From: a bacterium
Lineage (GTDB): Bacteria; Zixibacteria; MSB-5A5; GN15; FEB-12
Direction: 5' to 3'
NCBI GenBank assembly: GCA_016708025.1
Contig: JADJGQ010000002.1
Span: 186,001 to 250,000, forward strand
DNA: 64,000 nt
The first letter of the stretch is position 1; every line of letters begins with the position of its first letter. A program made the position numbers and the translations under genes. The notes under the pieces were generated by a model, which did not search any database, had not been told where the DNA came from, and saw nothing but the letters and a program-made list of their open reading frames with translations. This document shows positions 52,832 to 62,038 of this stretch, piece after piece.

Positions 52832-53839
52832 ATGTCCTCTTCAGACGCACGTTCTGACCTGCAAGCAGTAGAACATCTTCACGCTTCCTATACCCAGATC
52901 ACACGCGAGATCGGCAAAGTTATTATCGGCCAGGATAAAGTTGTCGAACAACTTATCATCTCGTTGCTCTCTTCCGGCCACTGCCTGCTGGTTGGTGTAC
53001 CCGGGTTGGCCAAAACGCTGCTGATCTCCACCCTGGCCCGCGTGTTTAATCTCAAATTCAATCGCATTCAGTTCACTCCCGACCTGATGCCGTCGGATAT
53101 CACCGGCACAGAGATCATCGAAGATGACCACGCCTCCGGCAAACGGTCATTCCGCTTTGTGAAAGGTCCGGTCTTTGCCAATATCATTCTGGCGGATGAG
53201 ATCAACCGCACTCCTCCAAAAACACAAGCAGCCTTACTGCAGGCGATGCAGGAACATGAAGTGACCGCCGCCGGACAGACCTACAAATTGGATGAACCAT
53301 TTTTTGTCCTCGCCACGCAGAACCCGATCGAACAGGAAGGGACCTATCCGCTTCCCGAGGCGCAACTTGACCGGTTCATGTTTAATGTCTTTGTCGACTA
53401 TCCTTCCGAACAGGAAGAAAAAGATATCGTCAAGTCTACCACGGCCGTGCATCAGGTCGATCTGCAGAAAGTTTTATCGGCGGAAGACATTGTCACCTTC
53501 CAGCGTTTGGTCCGACGTGTGCCGGTCTCTGATCATCTGGTCGAGTATGCCGTGCAACTTGTACGGGCGACTCGCCCGAAAGAGGGGACTGCGCCTGAAT
53601 TCGTGAAAAACTGGGTCAACTGGGGTGCCGGTCCACGTGCCTCCCAGTATTTGATTCTCGCCGCAAAGACCAAGGCGATTCTCGAAGGGCGTCCGACTCC
53701 CGGGCCCGAGGATGTTCGTTTTGCCGCCTATCCGGTCCTTCGCCATCGCATTGTCACCTCGTTTAATGCCGAGGCTGACGGTGTCGACACGATGGAAGTG
53801 ATCAAGCGGATCCTCGAAACCGTGAAAGAGAAAGCGTAG
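52832..53839 (+). CDS. MoxR-family AAA+ ATPase
   Basis: A 335-residue AAA+ chaperone-like ATPase. Visible are GVPGLAKTLLISTLARVF (Walker A), ILADEINRTPPKTQAALLQA (Walker B and sensor region) and ATQNPIEQEGTYPLPEAQLD, the last being the most diagnostic MoxR sequence. MoxR proteins act with DUF58/VWA partners in maturation of complexes or cell-envelope functions. The matching DUF58 gene lies 2 kb downstream, but two genes are inserted between, which is uncommon. Confidence 0.95.
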   Translation: MSSSDARSDLQAVEHLHASYTQITREIGKVIIGQDKVVEQLIISLLSSGHCLLVGVPGLAKTLLISTLARVFNLKFNRIQFTPDLMPSDITGTEIIEDDHASGKRSFRFVKGPVFANIILADEINRTPPKTQAALLQAMQEHEVTAAGQTYKLDEPFFVLATQNPIEQEGTYPLPEAQLDRFMFNVFVDYPSEQEEKDIVKSTTAVHQVDLQKVLSAEDIVTFQRLVRRVPVSDHLVEYAVQLVRATRPKEGTAPEFVKNWVNWGAGPRASQYLILAAKTKAILEGRPTPGPEDVRFAAYPVLRHRIVTSFNAEADGVDTMEVIKRILETVKEKA

Positions 53840-53869
53840 CGATCTCCCTGTGCGGGAGGATGTTCCACT

Positions 53870-55135
53870 ATGACCGAGCGCTCCACCCGGCATACGGTTC
53901 TGTTTGGCGATTCACGCTCGATGTCGCAGGTAGATGATCGTGCGATTCATCTCGTGGTCACATCGCCTCCTTACTGGCAACTCAAAGATTACGGTTCTGC
54001 GAATCAGATCGGTTTCGATGATTCCTACGAAGAGTATATCAACAACCTCAATCGGGTCTGGATGGAGTGCCACCGCGTTCTCCATGACGGTTGCCGGCTG
54101 TGTATCAATATCGGCGACCAGTTCGCCCGGTCAGTTTACTACGGACGATACAAAGTCATCCCGATCCGGACGGAGATAACTCGCTTCTGTGAAACGATCG
54201 GTTTTGATTTCATGGGATCGATCATCTGGCAGAAAGTCACCACCTGTAATACGACCGGCGGCGCGACTGTGATGGGATCATTCCCCTATCCCCGCAATGG
54301 CGTGGTGAAGATCGACTACGAATTTATCCTGCTGTTCAAAAAGCACGGAGAAGCTCCGAAACCATCGGCTGAAATGAAAGAGCTATCGAAACTTACCACC
54401 GAAGAATGGAATCTCTATTTCAGCGGTCACTGGAATTTCTCCGGTGAGAAGCAGGACAGTCACTTGGCGATGTTTCCCGAGGAACTCCCCCACCGCCTGA
54501 TCAAAATGTTCAGTTTTGCCGGAGAAACCGTGCTCGATCCATTTCTCGGAAGCGGGACAACATCAAAAGCCGCGATGAATCTCGGCCGAAACTCAATCGG
54601 TTACGAGATCAACCCGGAGTATCGTTCGCTGATGGAAGCAAAACTCTCCGAAGCAACAGGTCTGACATTCGCGCAGGATCCCGGCGATTCCCCCGCTCGG
54701 CCATTGCCGTATCAATTTGTCGATCCGCTCAAACTGGATAAAACGGCGGACTTGAAGCAGGTGCGGTTTGGCTCAAAACTAGACAGCACCGATACCGGAC
54801 GTGAAGAACTCTTCCGCGTGAAAGAGATACTCTCCGCTACACGGCTCCGCCTCAGCAACGATGCTGTCATCGAACTGCTGGGAGTGACCACGCGCCCCGA
54901 ACAGGAAGCGCCGGCCATGCAGTATCTCCGCGAGACGCTCAAGAATGAGCAGCTCTTTATACGCCATGAAAACGTACTCGCGGGAGAGCAACGGCAATCT
55001 CGCGTTTATCTCTATCTCAAAAACCGGACATTCATCAATGCCCGCCTCATTAAACAGGGGTTGGCTGATCTGGATGAATCATATGCCGGCAATAATACTG
55101 CACTGCTAAAATTGAGTGGTCAGCATGTCAGATAA
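53870..55135 (+). CDS. Beta-class DNA methyltransferase fused to SNase-like C-terminal domain
   Basis: A 421-residue protein in two parts. Residues 1-265 are a DNA methyltransferase with motif IV TSPPYW (31-36) before motif I VLDPFLGSGTTSKAA (221-235), the beta-class order. SPPY is frequent in N4-cytosine enzymes but also occurs in N6-adenine ones. Residues 300-421 resemble the staphylococcal-nuclease (TNase) fold: IELLGVTTRPEQEAPAMQYL, RVYLYLKNRTFINARLIKQG and L-A-D. The catalytic Arg of the L-x-G motif appears lost, so this part may only bind DNA or RNA. It lies inside the moxR operon, 30 bp after moxR. No restriction enzyme is adjacent. Confidence 0.85.
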   Translation: MTERSTRHTVLFGDSRSMSQVDDRAIHLVVTSPPYWQLKDYGSANQIGFDDSYEEYINNLNRVWMECHRVLHDGCRLCINIGDQFARSVYYGRYKVIPIRTEITRFCETIGFDFMGSIIWQKVTTCNTTGGATVMGSFPYPRNGVVKIDYEFILLFKKHGEAPKPSAEMKELSKLTTEEWNLYFSGHWNFSGEKQDSHLAMFPEELPHRLIKMFSFAGETVLDPFLGSGTTSKAAMNLGRNSIGYEINPEYRSLMEAKLSEATGLTFAQDPGDSPARPLPYQFVDPLKLDKTADLKQVRFGSKLDSTDTGREELFRVKEILSATRLRLSNDAVIELLGVTTRPEQEAPAMQYLRETLKNEQLFIRHENVLAGEQRQSRVYLYLKNRTFINARLIKQGLADLDESYAGNNTALLKLSGQHVR

Positions 55136-55811
55136 TTTTCTTGAGAAGCAGCAGATTCGCAATCTCCCGCCATACGGCAAACTGTTTGTCGGGATCTTCA
55201 CTTCGTTAATGCTCCTGGTCTGCTTCTGGGCAGTCTGGATCTTTTACGAAACGAGCGGCAAGGTCGGCGAAGGAGATCTCCCGCTTTACCTGAAGGCTGA
55301 TTCGGTCATGACCGATAGCGCTTCGCTCCATGAAGAGCTGGTGAAAGATATCGAAGAGATCGCCTCCGATTCCGAGGCGGTCCAGGCGCCGGTCTGGGAT
55401 TCATTTGATGCCGGCGAAGATATCCCGCTCGACTCTGCCGAGGTCGCCCGGATCGCCTTGATGGCGCTCGCTCAACAGAAAGAGATCGATGCCGCCCAGC
55501 ATGTCGAGGAAGAGTCGCATTTCCGTCATAACCTCGGCCTGGCTCATACTCATGTGAACGGTCAGACACTGCTGTTTTTCGCAATCGGTTTTGTTTTCCT
55601 CTTTACGTCGGCGCCGGTAACGACCAAGAAGATCCTGTTCTGGCTATTTGGGCTGACCATTGTCGCGCACACTGTCGGCCTGACCGGACAGGGATACTGC
55701 TGGGTATACGATGATCTGTTGGCTATCTCCGGCGTGCTTCTCTTAGGGATCATTGCCTATATGGCGTTTTTGATATTTGTCGATCTTGGCAAAAAGCCGG
55801 TGAATGAATAA
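55125..55811 (+). CDS. Membrane protein of unknown function in the moxR operon
   Basis: A 228-residue protein with one N-terminal helix (LFVGIFTSLMLLVCFWAVWI), a soluble acidic segment of about 100 residues outside or inside the membrane, and four C-terminal helices (TLLFFAIGFVFLFTSAP onward). It overlaps the methyltransferase end by 11 bp and precedes the DUF58 gene by 3 bp. The repeated HTH-like H-x-H region (HNLGLAHTHVNG) is not a known motif. Because of position it may connect the ATPase system to the membrane; nothing more can be said. Confidence 0.65.
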   Translation: MSDNFLEKQQIRNLPPYGKLFVGIFTSLMLLVCFWAVWIFYETSGKVGEGDLPLYLKADSVMTDSASLHEELVKDIEEIASDSEAVQAPVWDSFDAGEDIPLDSAEVARIALMALAQQKEIDAAQHVEEESHFRHNLGLAHTHVNGQTLLFFAIGFVFLFTSAPVTTKKILFWLFGLTIVAHTVGLTGQGYCWVYDDLLAISGVLLLGIIAYMAFLIFVDLGKKPVNE

Positions 55812-55814
55812 CCT

Positions 55815-56714
55815 ATGACCACTGACTACCGCCAATATCTCGACCCGGAAACCGTCTCCAAACTGAAAGGGATGGAACTTCGCGCCCGCATGGTGGTCGA
55901 GGGTTTCATCGCCGGTCTGCACAAATCCCCCTACCATGGCTTTTCGGTCGAATTCGCCGAACACCGTCAGTATATGCCGGGCGACAATATCCGAGATATC
56001 GACTGGAAGCTGTTCGCCAAGTCCGATCGCTTTTTCATCAAACAGTATGAGGAAGAGACCAACCTCAAAGGGTATCTATTGCTCGACTGCTCCAAGTCGA
56101 TGGCCTACCAGTCCGGCTCCAAGTTGACCAAACATACCTATGCCCTGATGCTTTCCGGTGCGTTGTCATATATGATGCTTCGTCAGCGGGATGCGGTCGG
56201 GCTGGTGACGTTCGATGAGAAGATCCGTCGCTACATTCCGCCACGCTCACGTTCAGGTCATCTCCATGTCCTGTTGAATGAAATGGCGGGGCAGGTTCCT
56301 TCGGAAAAGACCGATATCTCATCCGCCTTGCATGAAATGGCCGAGCGGATCAAACGTCGCGGGCTGGTGATCATCATGTCTGATTTGTTGGACAATGCCG
56401 ACAAGATCATTTCCGGGTTGAAGCATTTCCGCTATAACCAGCACGAAGTTATCATTTTCCATATTCTTGACCCGCGCGAGCGTGACCTGGCATTCTCCGG
56501 TGATGTTATTTTCAAGGATATGGAGACGGGGGAAGAGATCACGACCTCGCCATTCCAGATCAAGCGCGATTTTGCATTGCAGGCGAAAGCATTTTCCGAG
56601 GAGATCGCGACAGCTTGTCGCCAGTCGAATATCGATTACCATCCGATCGACACCGCGATGCCGTTCGACAAGGCGTTGTACGCCTTCCTGGCCAAACGGG
56701 AACGGCTGTACTAG
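55815..56714 (+). CDS. DUF58 (VWA-like) protein, MoxR partner
   Basis: A 299-residue DUF58 protein without a membrane anchor. It has the N-terminal segment GLHKSPYHGFSVEFAEHRQY, then PGDNIRDIDWKLFAKSDRF, the most conserved DUF58 block, and a VWA-like fold with LLLDCSKSMAY (MIDAS-type D-x-S-x-S replaced by D-C-S-K-S). DUF58 proteins work with MoxR ATPases, possibly in metal insertion or envelope assembly. It ends the operon; downstream lies a palindromic repeat against convergent genes. Confidence 0.93.
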   Translation: MTTDYRQYLDPETVSKLKGMELRARMVVEGFIAGLHKSPYHGFSVEFAEHRQYMPGDNIRDIDWKLFAKSDRFFIKQYEEETNLKGYLLLDCSKSMAYQSGSKLTKHTYALMLSGALSYMMLRQRDAVGLVTFDEKIRRYIPPRSRSGHLHVLLNEMAGQVPSEKTDISSALHEMAERIKRRGLVIIMSDLLDNADKIISGLKHFRYNQHEVIIFHILDPRERDLAFSGDVIFKDMETGEEITTSPFQIKRDFALQAKAFSEEIATACRQSNIDYHPIDTAMPFDKALYAFLAKRERLY

Positions 56715-56811
56715 ATTCTCGCTGGATGTCGGGTTTCACTTCGCGTGTCTTTGTAATCCACACTCACTCTTGTGAATCCGCTCAACACCGACCTACATGA
56801 TAGAGAATTGA

Positions 56812-56911
56812 TTGCTTCGCTTCGCTCGCAATGACCAACTCACGTCATTGCGAGAAGGCCAGCCAGCACGTCAACTTAGATATCGAATTTCCCCTCTGGC
56901 CGACGAAGCAA
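56812..56911. repeat. Nested palindromic repeat in convergent gap
   Basis: CTCGCAATGAC at 56825-56835 and its exact complement at 56844-56854 form an 11-bp hairpin. Outside it, TTGCTTCG (56812-56819) pairs with CGAAGCAA (56904-56911). The arrangement is a common bacterial intergenic palindrome and may serve as a terminator for both the moxR operon and the opposing gene. No gene is visible in this 222-bp interval. Confidence 0.7.
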
Positions 56912-56936
56912 CCCCCTGCATTGAACCTGCCTCAGT

Positions 56937-57539
56937 CTATTTACTCTTCCGAAACCAGATCGATGGCTGAAATACACTGAACCGTGTGCTCCCCGCCGGT
57001 TTCGGCAACCCATACTCCGACACCATCCGAACATCCTCAACCGTATAAAACGCATTCGGGTCGAACGACCGGATAATCCCGATGACATGCTTCAGCTCCG
57101 AGCGCCGGACGATCGTGAAGATGACCTTTACTTTCCCCAACGCTCCCTCGGCATCCATATGGGTCACTTTGTAGTTGTTGGTGATGAGATACATAATGAG
57201 GTGCGAGGATTCCACCGGCACTATCACCCTGACTATCATAGTCCCGAGGGAGAGCCGACGTTCTATGGTCATTCCAACATACGTCCCGGCGGCAAACCCG
57301 GCGCAGTAGGCGAGCAAGTTCACGATTGAGCCAAGATTAGTGACTATCTGACTGATGGCCAGCAGCCAGATGAATACCTCAAAAAAACCGAGCAACGACG
57401 AGACAAATCGATGACCGCGCCCAACCAGAATAATGCGCATGGTCCCGATCGAGACATCGCAAATGCGGGCAAAAAAGATGAGGATTGGTATGACTGCCGG
57501 GTGGAGCGACGACAGATTGAGAGCAACAGATGATTCCAT
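56937..57539 (-). CDS. DUF5698/DUF2179 membrane protein (UPF0316)
   Basis: A 200-residue protein: three transmembrane helices (about 10-115) with RICDVSIGTMRIILVGRGHR, FEVFIWLLAISQIV and YCAGFAAGTYVGMTIERRLS, then a soluble DUF2179 domain (about 120-180) with VKVIFTIVRRSELKHVIGII and DPNAFYTVEDVR. This two-part architecture defines the UPF0316 family, whose function is unknown. The ATG at 57539 is preferred over an in-frame GTG at 57554. It is transcribed away from the oligopeptidase group and ends at the convergent gap. Confidence 0.92.
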   Translation of the reverse strand: MESSVALNLSSLHPAVIPILIFFARICDVSIGTMRIILVGRGHRFVSSLLGFFEVFIWLLAISQIVTNLGSIVNLLAYCAGFAAGTYVGMTIERRLSLGTMIVRVIVPVESSHLIMYLITNNYKVTHMDAEGALGKVKVIFTIVRRSELKHVIGIIRSFDPNAFYTVEDVRMVSEYGLPKPAGSTRFSVFQPSIWFRKSK

Positions 57540-57621
57540 CGCGCAATAGTACACGATGGCGGTCCAATCGGCAACACTAGCCTTTGAAAATCGTCACGGA
57601 GCGGGTGAGCTTGCGAAATCT

Positions 57622-57936
57622 CTACACTTCCGTCAGGTAATACCCTTGCAGTGTTTCGGATTCGGTCAGGTCGGATAGAATCCGGTCAAGCTGCTCGTAC
57701 TCACTCAGATAAAGTTCCTTGAACTGATTGAAGTCATCGGCGGAGCGCCATCGGTCTATTGTCAAATAGACCCGATCATCATGGGAATCCCGCATCAGCT
57801 CAGTCCCGAGATAGCCGTCATGATTCGAAAACAGCCTGACCCAGTCGCCGACTGGACCATATGCCGCTTCAAATTCTTGCTCTCGCCCGGGCTTCACCTT
57901 GAAGCGCCAGGCGATCACAAATTGATACTCGGGCAT
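57622..57936 (-). CDS. ABM-domain (antibiotic biosynthesis monooxygenase-like) protein
   Basis: A 104-residue protein matching a single ABM/dimeric alpha-beta barrel domain: QFVIAWRFKVKPGREQEFEA, then NHDGYLGTELMRD and VYLTIDRWRSADDF. Members act as small oxygenases or binding proteins; key residues vary, so activity is not certain. Its ATG starts 5 bp after the oligoendopeptidase gene stop on the same strand, so the two are co-expressed. No heme or quinone partner is nearby. Confidence 0.88.
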   Translation of the reverse strand: MPEYQFVIAWRFKVKPGREQEFEAAYGPVGDWVRLFSNHDGYLGTELMRDSHDDRVYLTIDRWRSADDFNQFKELYLSEYEQLDRILSDLTESETLQGYYLTEV

Positions 57937-57941
57937 ATCGG

Positions 57942-59756
57942 CTATTTCACCAGCCGGTCGATCTCGTCGACCTGTTCGCGGAACAGATCGATCGTCGCCA
58001 TAACCGGATCCGGCTTGGTCATATCGATTCCGCAGATCTTCAGCAGTTCAATCGGATGGTCTTTCCCGCCGGAGGAAAGCATCTCAAGATACTTGTCGAT
58101 TATCCCCGGCTCGCCATCCAGGAATTTCTTCAGGATCGCCTGCGAGGCCGCATACGATGTCGCGTACTGATAGACATAAAACATGTTGTAGAAATGTGGG
58201 ATACGCGACCACTTGAGCGGCGTGAATTCATCCATCGTCAGGTCAGGGCCATAAAACTTCCGCGTCAGATCCCCCCAGATCTCGGAGAGCATATCAGGAG
58301 ACAGCGCATTCCCCTTCTCCACCGCGTCATGGATAATCAGTTCAAAGCGGGCGTACAGCACCTGGTGGAAGAATGTCCCGAACGTGTTGTCGATATGCCG
58401 ATTCAGCAGATACAGTCGCTGCTGGGTGTCAGTCACCTTTTGCAGTAAAGAATGCAACAGCAGCCCCTCATTAAGGGTTGAGGCTACCTCAGCGACAAAG
58501 ATAGAGTACTGCGCTTTGGCGAACGGTTGTTTCCGATTCGACAGGTAGCTGTGCATGGCGTGTCCCATTTCATGCGCCAGCGTAAACATATTATCTACCG
58601 TATCGGTGTAGTTCATCAGGACAAACGGATGCGACTGGTAGTTTCCCCAGTTGTAGGCGCCGGAACCCTTTCCTTCGGTCTCGAACACATCGACCCAGCG
58701 TGAATTAAACGCGTCGGTCAGCACTTTCTGATAGGTGGCGCCAAGCGGTTTGACCGCCTCGACTACCTGGGTGACGGCATCGCTATACGGCACCGTGTAA
58801 TCCGATTCAGGAAAGAGCGGACACATCATGTCATACGGCCAGATCGAATCCAGCTTGAGAACCCGCTTGCGAAGTTTGGTGTAGGCGTGCAGCGCCGACA
58901 GGTGCGATTCGGTCGTGTCAAGGAGTGCATGATAAACCGATACCGGGATATTGTTGGCATCGAGTGCTCGATGCAGGCAGCTTTCATATTTCCGCGCCCG
59001 CGTGAAAAAGACATCCTTATTGACTGAGGCTCCCAGCGAGGCGCTGATCGTATTCAGGTGTGCTTTGTATGAGGAGTAAAATGCTTCGCTCGTGTCTTTG
59101 CGCACACGCTGTACGGCTGACTCCATGTACTTGGCGAACCGCTGTTTGGTCAGCTTCACCTCATTGCCGTTTTCATCGGTGATCGAGGGGTAAGTCATAT
59201 CGGCATCGTCGAGCATGCTGAAGATAGAATCCGGTCCGCGGGCGATAATCCCGGCCATCGCCAGCAACTCTTCCACTTCCTGTGAACGGACATGCGCCTT
59301 GGAGCGAATCAACTCCTGCATATAAAAGTCGTAAACCCCGGGAGTGGCGAACTGCTTTTCCATCGCGATCAGCCGGGCATCATCCAATTTGAGCAGTTCC
59401 GGTTCGACAAATGAAAATGCCGCGCCAGCCTGTGAGCCAAGCATCGCCGCACGTTCCGTCATGGCCTGATATTTGGAGACCCGGTTGTCGAGATCTTTGT
59501 TCAGGTAGGCGTATTGGTAGAGCGAGTGCATCCGCATCCCAAGTTCATTCTGCAGTTTGAGGCATTCCTCGAGGATGGCGGGGGATTCATGCAGTCGCCC
59601 GACAAAACTCTGGGCTTTGGCGACCATCTGCTGGAGGGCGGCAAATTCAGTCTCCCAGGCGGCATCGCTGGGGTAGATATCGGCCAGATTCCAGGTCAGG
59701 TTGGGGTCGATTTCCGTCCGCTTGGGGGTAACATTGCTGGTGGTCGACATGGTCAT
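57942..59756 (-). CDS. pepF: Oligoendopeptidase F (M3B)
   Basis: A 604-residue cytosolic zinc oligopeptidase that degrades short peptides. The zinc motif is HEMGHAMHS with the third Glu in FVAEVASTLNEGLL. The N-terminal oligopeptidase-F domain begins RTEIDPNLTWNLADIYPSD, and the helical body has the standard length. The ATG at 59756 is followed by a second at 59750; either is possible. The ABM gene follows directly. Confidence 0.95.
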   Translation of the reverse strand: MTMSTTSNVTPKRTEIDPNLTWNLADIYPSDAAWETEFAALQQMVAKAQSFVGRLHESPAILEECLKLQNELGMRMHSLYQYAYLNKDLDNRVSKYQAMTERAAMLGSQAGAAFSFVEPELLKLDDARLIAMEKQFATPGVYDFYMQELIRSKAHVRSQEVEELLAMAGIIARGPDSIFSMLDDADMTYPSITDENGNEVKLTKQRFAKYMESAVQRVRKDTSEAFYSSYKAHLNTISASLGASVNKDVFFTRARKYESCLHRALDANNIPVSVYHALLDTTESHLSALHAYTKLRKRVLKLDSIWPYDMMCPLFPESDYTVPYSDAVTQVVEAVKPLGATYQKVLTDAFNSRWVDVFETEGKGSGAYNWGNYQSHPFVLMNYTDTVDNMFTLAHEMGHAMHSYLSNRKQPFAKAQYSIFVAEVASTLNEGLLLHSLLQKVTDTQQRLYLLNRHIDNTFGTFFHQVLYARFELIIHDAVEKGNALSPDMLSEIWGDLTRKFYGPDLTMDEFTPLKWSRIPHFYNMFYVYQYATSYAASQAILKKFLDGEPGIIDKYLEMLSSGGKDHPIELLKICGIDMTKPDPVMATIDLFREQVDEIDRLVK

Positions 59757-59893
59757 TCTTGGTCTTTCTGTTCGGGTATCTTAAGTGGGGGGAATATCGT
59801 CAAAAAGTGGACCGAACGCAACGGGCTGCAACGTCAACTGACCGACTTGGACTCTTTTGAATCTCATCGAGTTAACGGTATTCGCTCTGCCTA

Positions 59894-61903
59894 TTACGAT
59901 TCATCCAATGCAGTCAGTCCCGAGTTCAAAAGAAATCTGTAGGTCTTGTCAAGCAAAGCCTTGGCGCGCGTTGGGTCCTTATCTGATCCATTTGGCACCC
60001 ATATGATCATTCCCTCGCGAGCCCTAGTCAAAAGCACTCTATACTTATTGATAACAAACTGTCTGGTCGCTTCATCTCTCACGTTCATCCAGCGATTGCC
60101 TCTAAATTGCCGGATGCGCCACGTTTCGTCCGGACCGAGCACTAAATCGTCGGCCCAACAGACGCCCGTCCAGTCCAATTCTAAACCCTGGCATTGAAAC
60201 TCAGTAGCCGCTACCTCAAGTGAAAAACTTGAACGCACATCTTCAGGATCGCCTAGAAACCACTGGTCCCAATTGTACCCTTGAGTGAAGGACGTTGATA
60301 CTTCAATTCCATGTGCTCGCAACCTTAGTCCGCCAGAGCTAGCAACAAGTCCACAGCGATGATGACTATCCCGTCTGCTGCGTTCAAACAACCAATCTCG
60401 TAGGAAGTTGATATCCCTTGTGACCCCAAGCGGAAAATCGCGAATCTGCGATACCTGCTCTTTTGCTCCTTCGCAATCGAGATCGAGAAGACAGCCGACC
60501 CAATCTGCAATTCGCTTTGCTCGCGGGCTGCGAACGCTCACCGATAAATGCAATCTCTCGTCCACTCTCGAGACAATATTGTTCGGTACATTTTGTGCGA
60601 ACAGACATTGGCCCATTTCCCCGTCATTGCGGTTCAAGAATGCTGAAGAAGCGGCGACGTTCCACTTGGAAGACCGTTCACCGAGAGCTTTACCCCATTC
60701 CGCGAGACCAGCTTCACCTCTGTGAATCTCCTGACCGTTTCCAATGAGTGCCACGATCACTGACCATTGAGGACACCTCTCCATAATATCAAGGAGGAGC
60801 GCTGGTTCAGAAGCATCAACTTGCCACTTTCTCTTCATTTGTGCCGCATTCCAAGCGCGCTGAGCTTCATCAAAAACCACTACTTGCTCATGTGGCACCA
60901 TTGCACTGTCCGCAAGGTGAAATTTCAAGAAACTATGCACATTCTGTATGAAAGCTTCAACTTCGCGTGTCAGTTGCTTCTTTGGAATCCTGCGTCCATC
61001 CGTTGTCGCACAATTCACCAACGCGGATCTTACGATTGCAACCAACGGACCATTCCCCGATAGAAAAATGGCACTGGGCCTATCGTCTTGTCGCAACCTG
61101 GGGTCATGAACAGCATTCAAACCGGTAAGTGTCTTTCCGGCGCCAGGCACGCCGGTAACGAAACAAATGTACCGTTCCCCCTCAGATTGCGCACGTTTCA
61201 CAAAATCAACTATTGCTTCTGTGGTGTTGGTAAGGTTATCGGCGTAACTGTGCGAAATTTCGCGAACATCATGATTGCCAAAAAGCTGCTCTGCAGCTTC
61301 AATTATGGTAAGAGTTGGCTGATAGGACGACTTAATCCAAGCATTTGCGTCAATTGTAGAATTCTTTTCACTGTGCTCTGCCAGATAGGCCGAGAGAATT
61401 GTACTTGATAGTGCAAGTGCGCCTGAAATCAGTACACTATGAGGAGTTGCGAATTCTTGCTGATAGGAACAGTTTTCGCCACAAAAGAGGCTGGGACAAA
61501 GAATCGGGATAATTGCTCGATGTCTACTCTCTACGTGAAAATCCCTGAGGTCGAGAGCATAATCGTAGACTTGCCAAATGGCTGCGCGATCTACTTCTTT
61601 CGCTTCATCCTTGTACTCGATCACGAATACAACGTCATCTGCGAGAATTACAATATCAGGTCTCTTCTGTCTGCGAGGAATATCATACTCGAACAGAATA
61701 TGCCAATCGGTTGCTCCCGGAATAGCTCCAATGAGGTCACGCGCAACTAATTGCGCTAGCTCAACTTCTCTCTGCCAAGTTTCAATTTGCCTGGTGTACT
61801 GAGTCGCAAAACCGGCTTCTGCTTGAAGCCGAGATAGGTAACCAATTACGCCATCAGTCGGCTCATTGACAACCTGTGATAATTTCCTGCTGTAACATTC
61901 CAT
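59894..61903 (-). CDS. DUF2075-type helicase with N-terminal PD-(D/E)xK nuclease
   Basis: A 669-residue protein. Residues 65-110 contain a nuclease-like motif RPDIVI ... FVIEYKDE (D83, E96, K98, the PD-(D/E)xK spacing). Residues about 245-660 are a superfamily 1-type motor: GVPGAGKTLTGLNAV (Walker A), VVFDEAQRAWNA (Walker B) and the final YRVLLTRAREGMIIWVP (motif VI). DUF2075 helicases of this build occur in defence islands. The base composition appears more AT-rich than surrounding genes, suggesting horizontal acquisition. It stands alone, with 137 bp of noncoding sequence downstream. Confidence 0.88.
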   Translation of the reverse strand: MECYSRKLSQVVNEPTDGVIGYLSRLQAEAGFATQYTRQIETWQREVELAQLVARDLIGAIPGATDWHILFEYDIPRRQKRPDIVILADDVVFVIEYKDEAKEVDRAAIWQVYDYALDLRDFHVESRHRAIIPILCPSLFCGENCSYQQEFATPHSVLISGALALSSTILSAYLAEHSEKNSTIDANAWIKSSYQPTLTIIEAAEQLFGNHDVREISHSYADNLTNTTEAIVDFVKRAQSEGERYICFVTGVPGAGKTLTGLNAVHDPRLRQDDRPSAIFLSGNGPLVAIVRSALVNCATTDGRRIPKKQLTREVEAFIQNVHSFLKFHLADSAMVPHEQVVVFDEAQRAWNAAQMKRKWQVDASEPALLLDIMERCPQWSVIVALIGNGQEIHRGEAGLAEWGKALGERSSKWNVAASSAFLNRNDGEMGQCLFAQNVPNNIVSRVDERLHLSVSVRSPRAKRIADWVGCLLDLDCEGAKEQVSQIRDFPLGVTRDINFLRDWLFERSRRDSHHRCGLVASSGGLRLRAHGIEVSTSFTQGYNWDQWFLGDPEDVRSSFSLEVAATEFQCQGLELDWTGVCWADDLVLGPDETWRIRQFRGNRWMNVRDEATRQFVINKYRVLLTRAREGMIIWVPNGSDKDPTRAKALLDKTYRFLLNSGLTALDES

Positions 61904-61939
61904 TTACTTAAATGTAATTCAATTCACCCAAAATAACAA

Positions 61940-61965
61940 CGCCGCCGTTGGGAGCGACGGCGGCG
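61940..61965 (-). terminator. Probable terminator of the secreted-protein gene
   Basis: CGCCGCCGT and ACGGCGGCG form a nine-base stem with an eight-base loop. On the minus strand it is followed by GTTGTTATTTT, a moderate T-rich run. It lies 75 bp after the stop of the gene at 62039-62674 and before the helicase gene. Confidence 0.7.
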
Positions 61966-62038
61966 TCTGACGAAGGGCTCACACAAGAAGAAGAGAAGAG
62001 AGACAAATGCCGATATCTTGCTATGACTTACACTCCCA

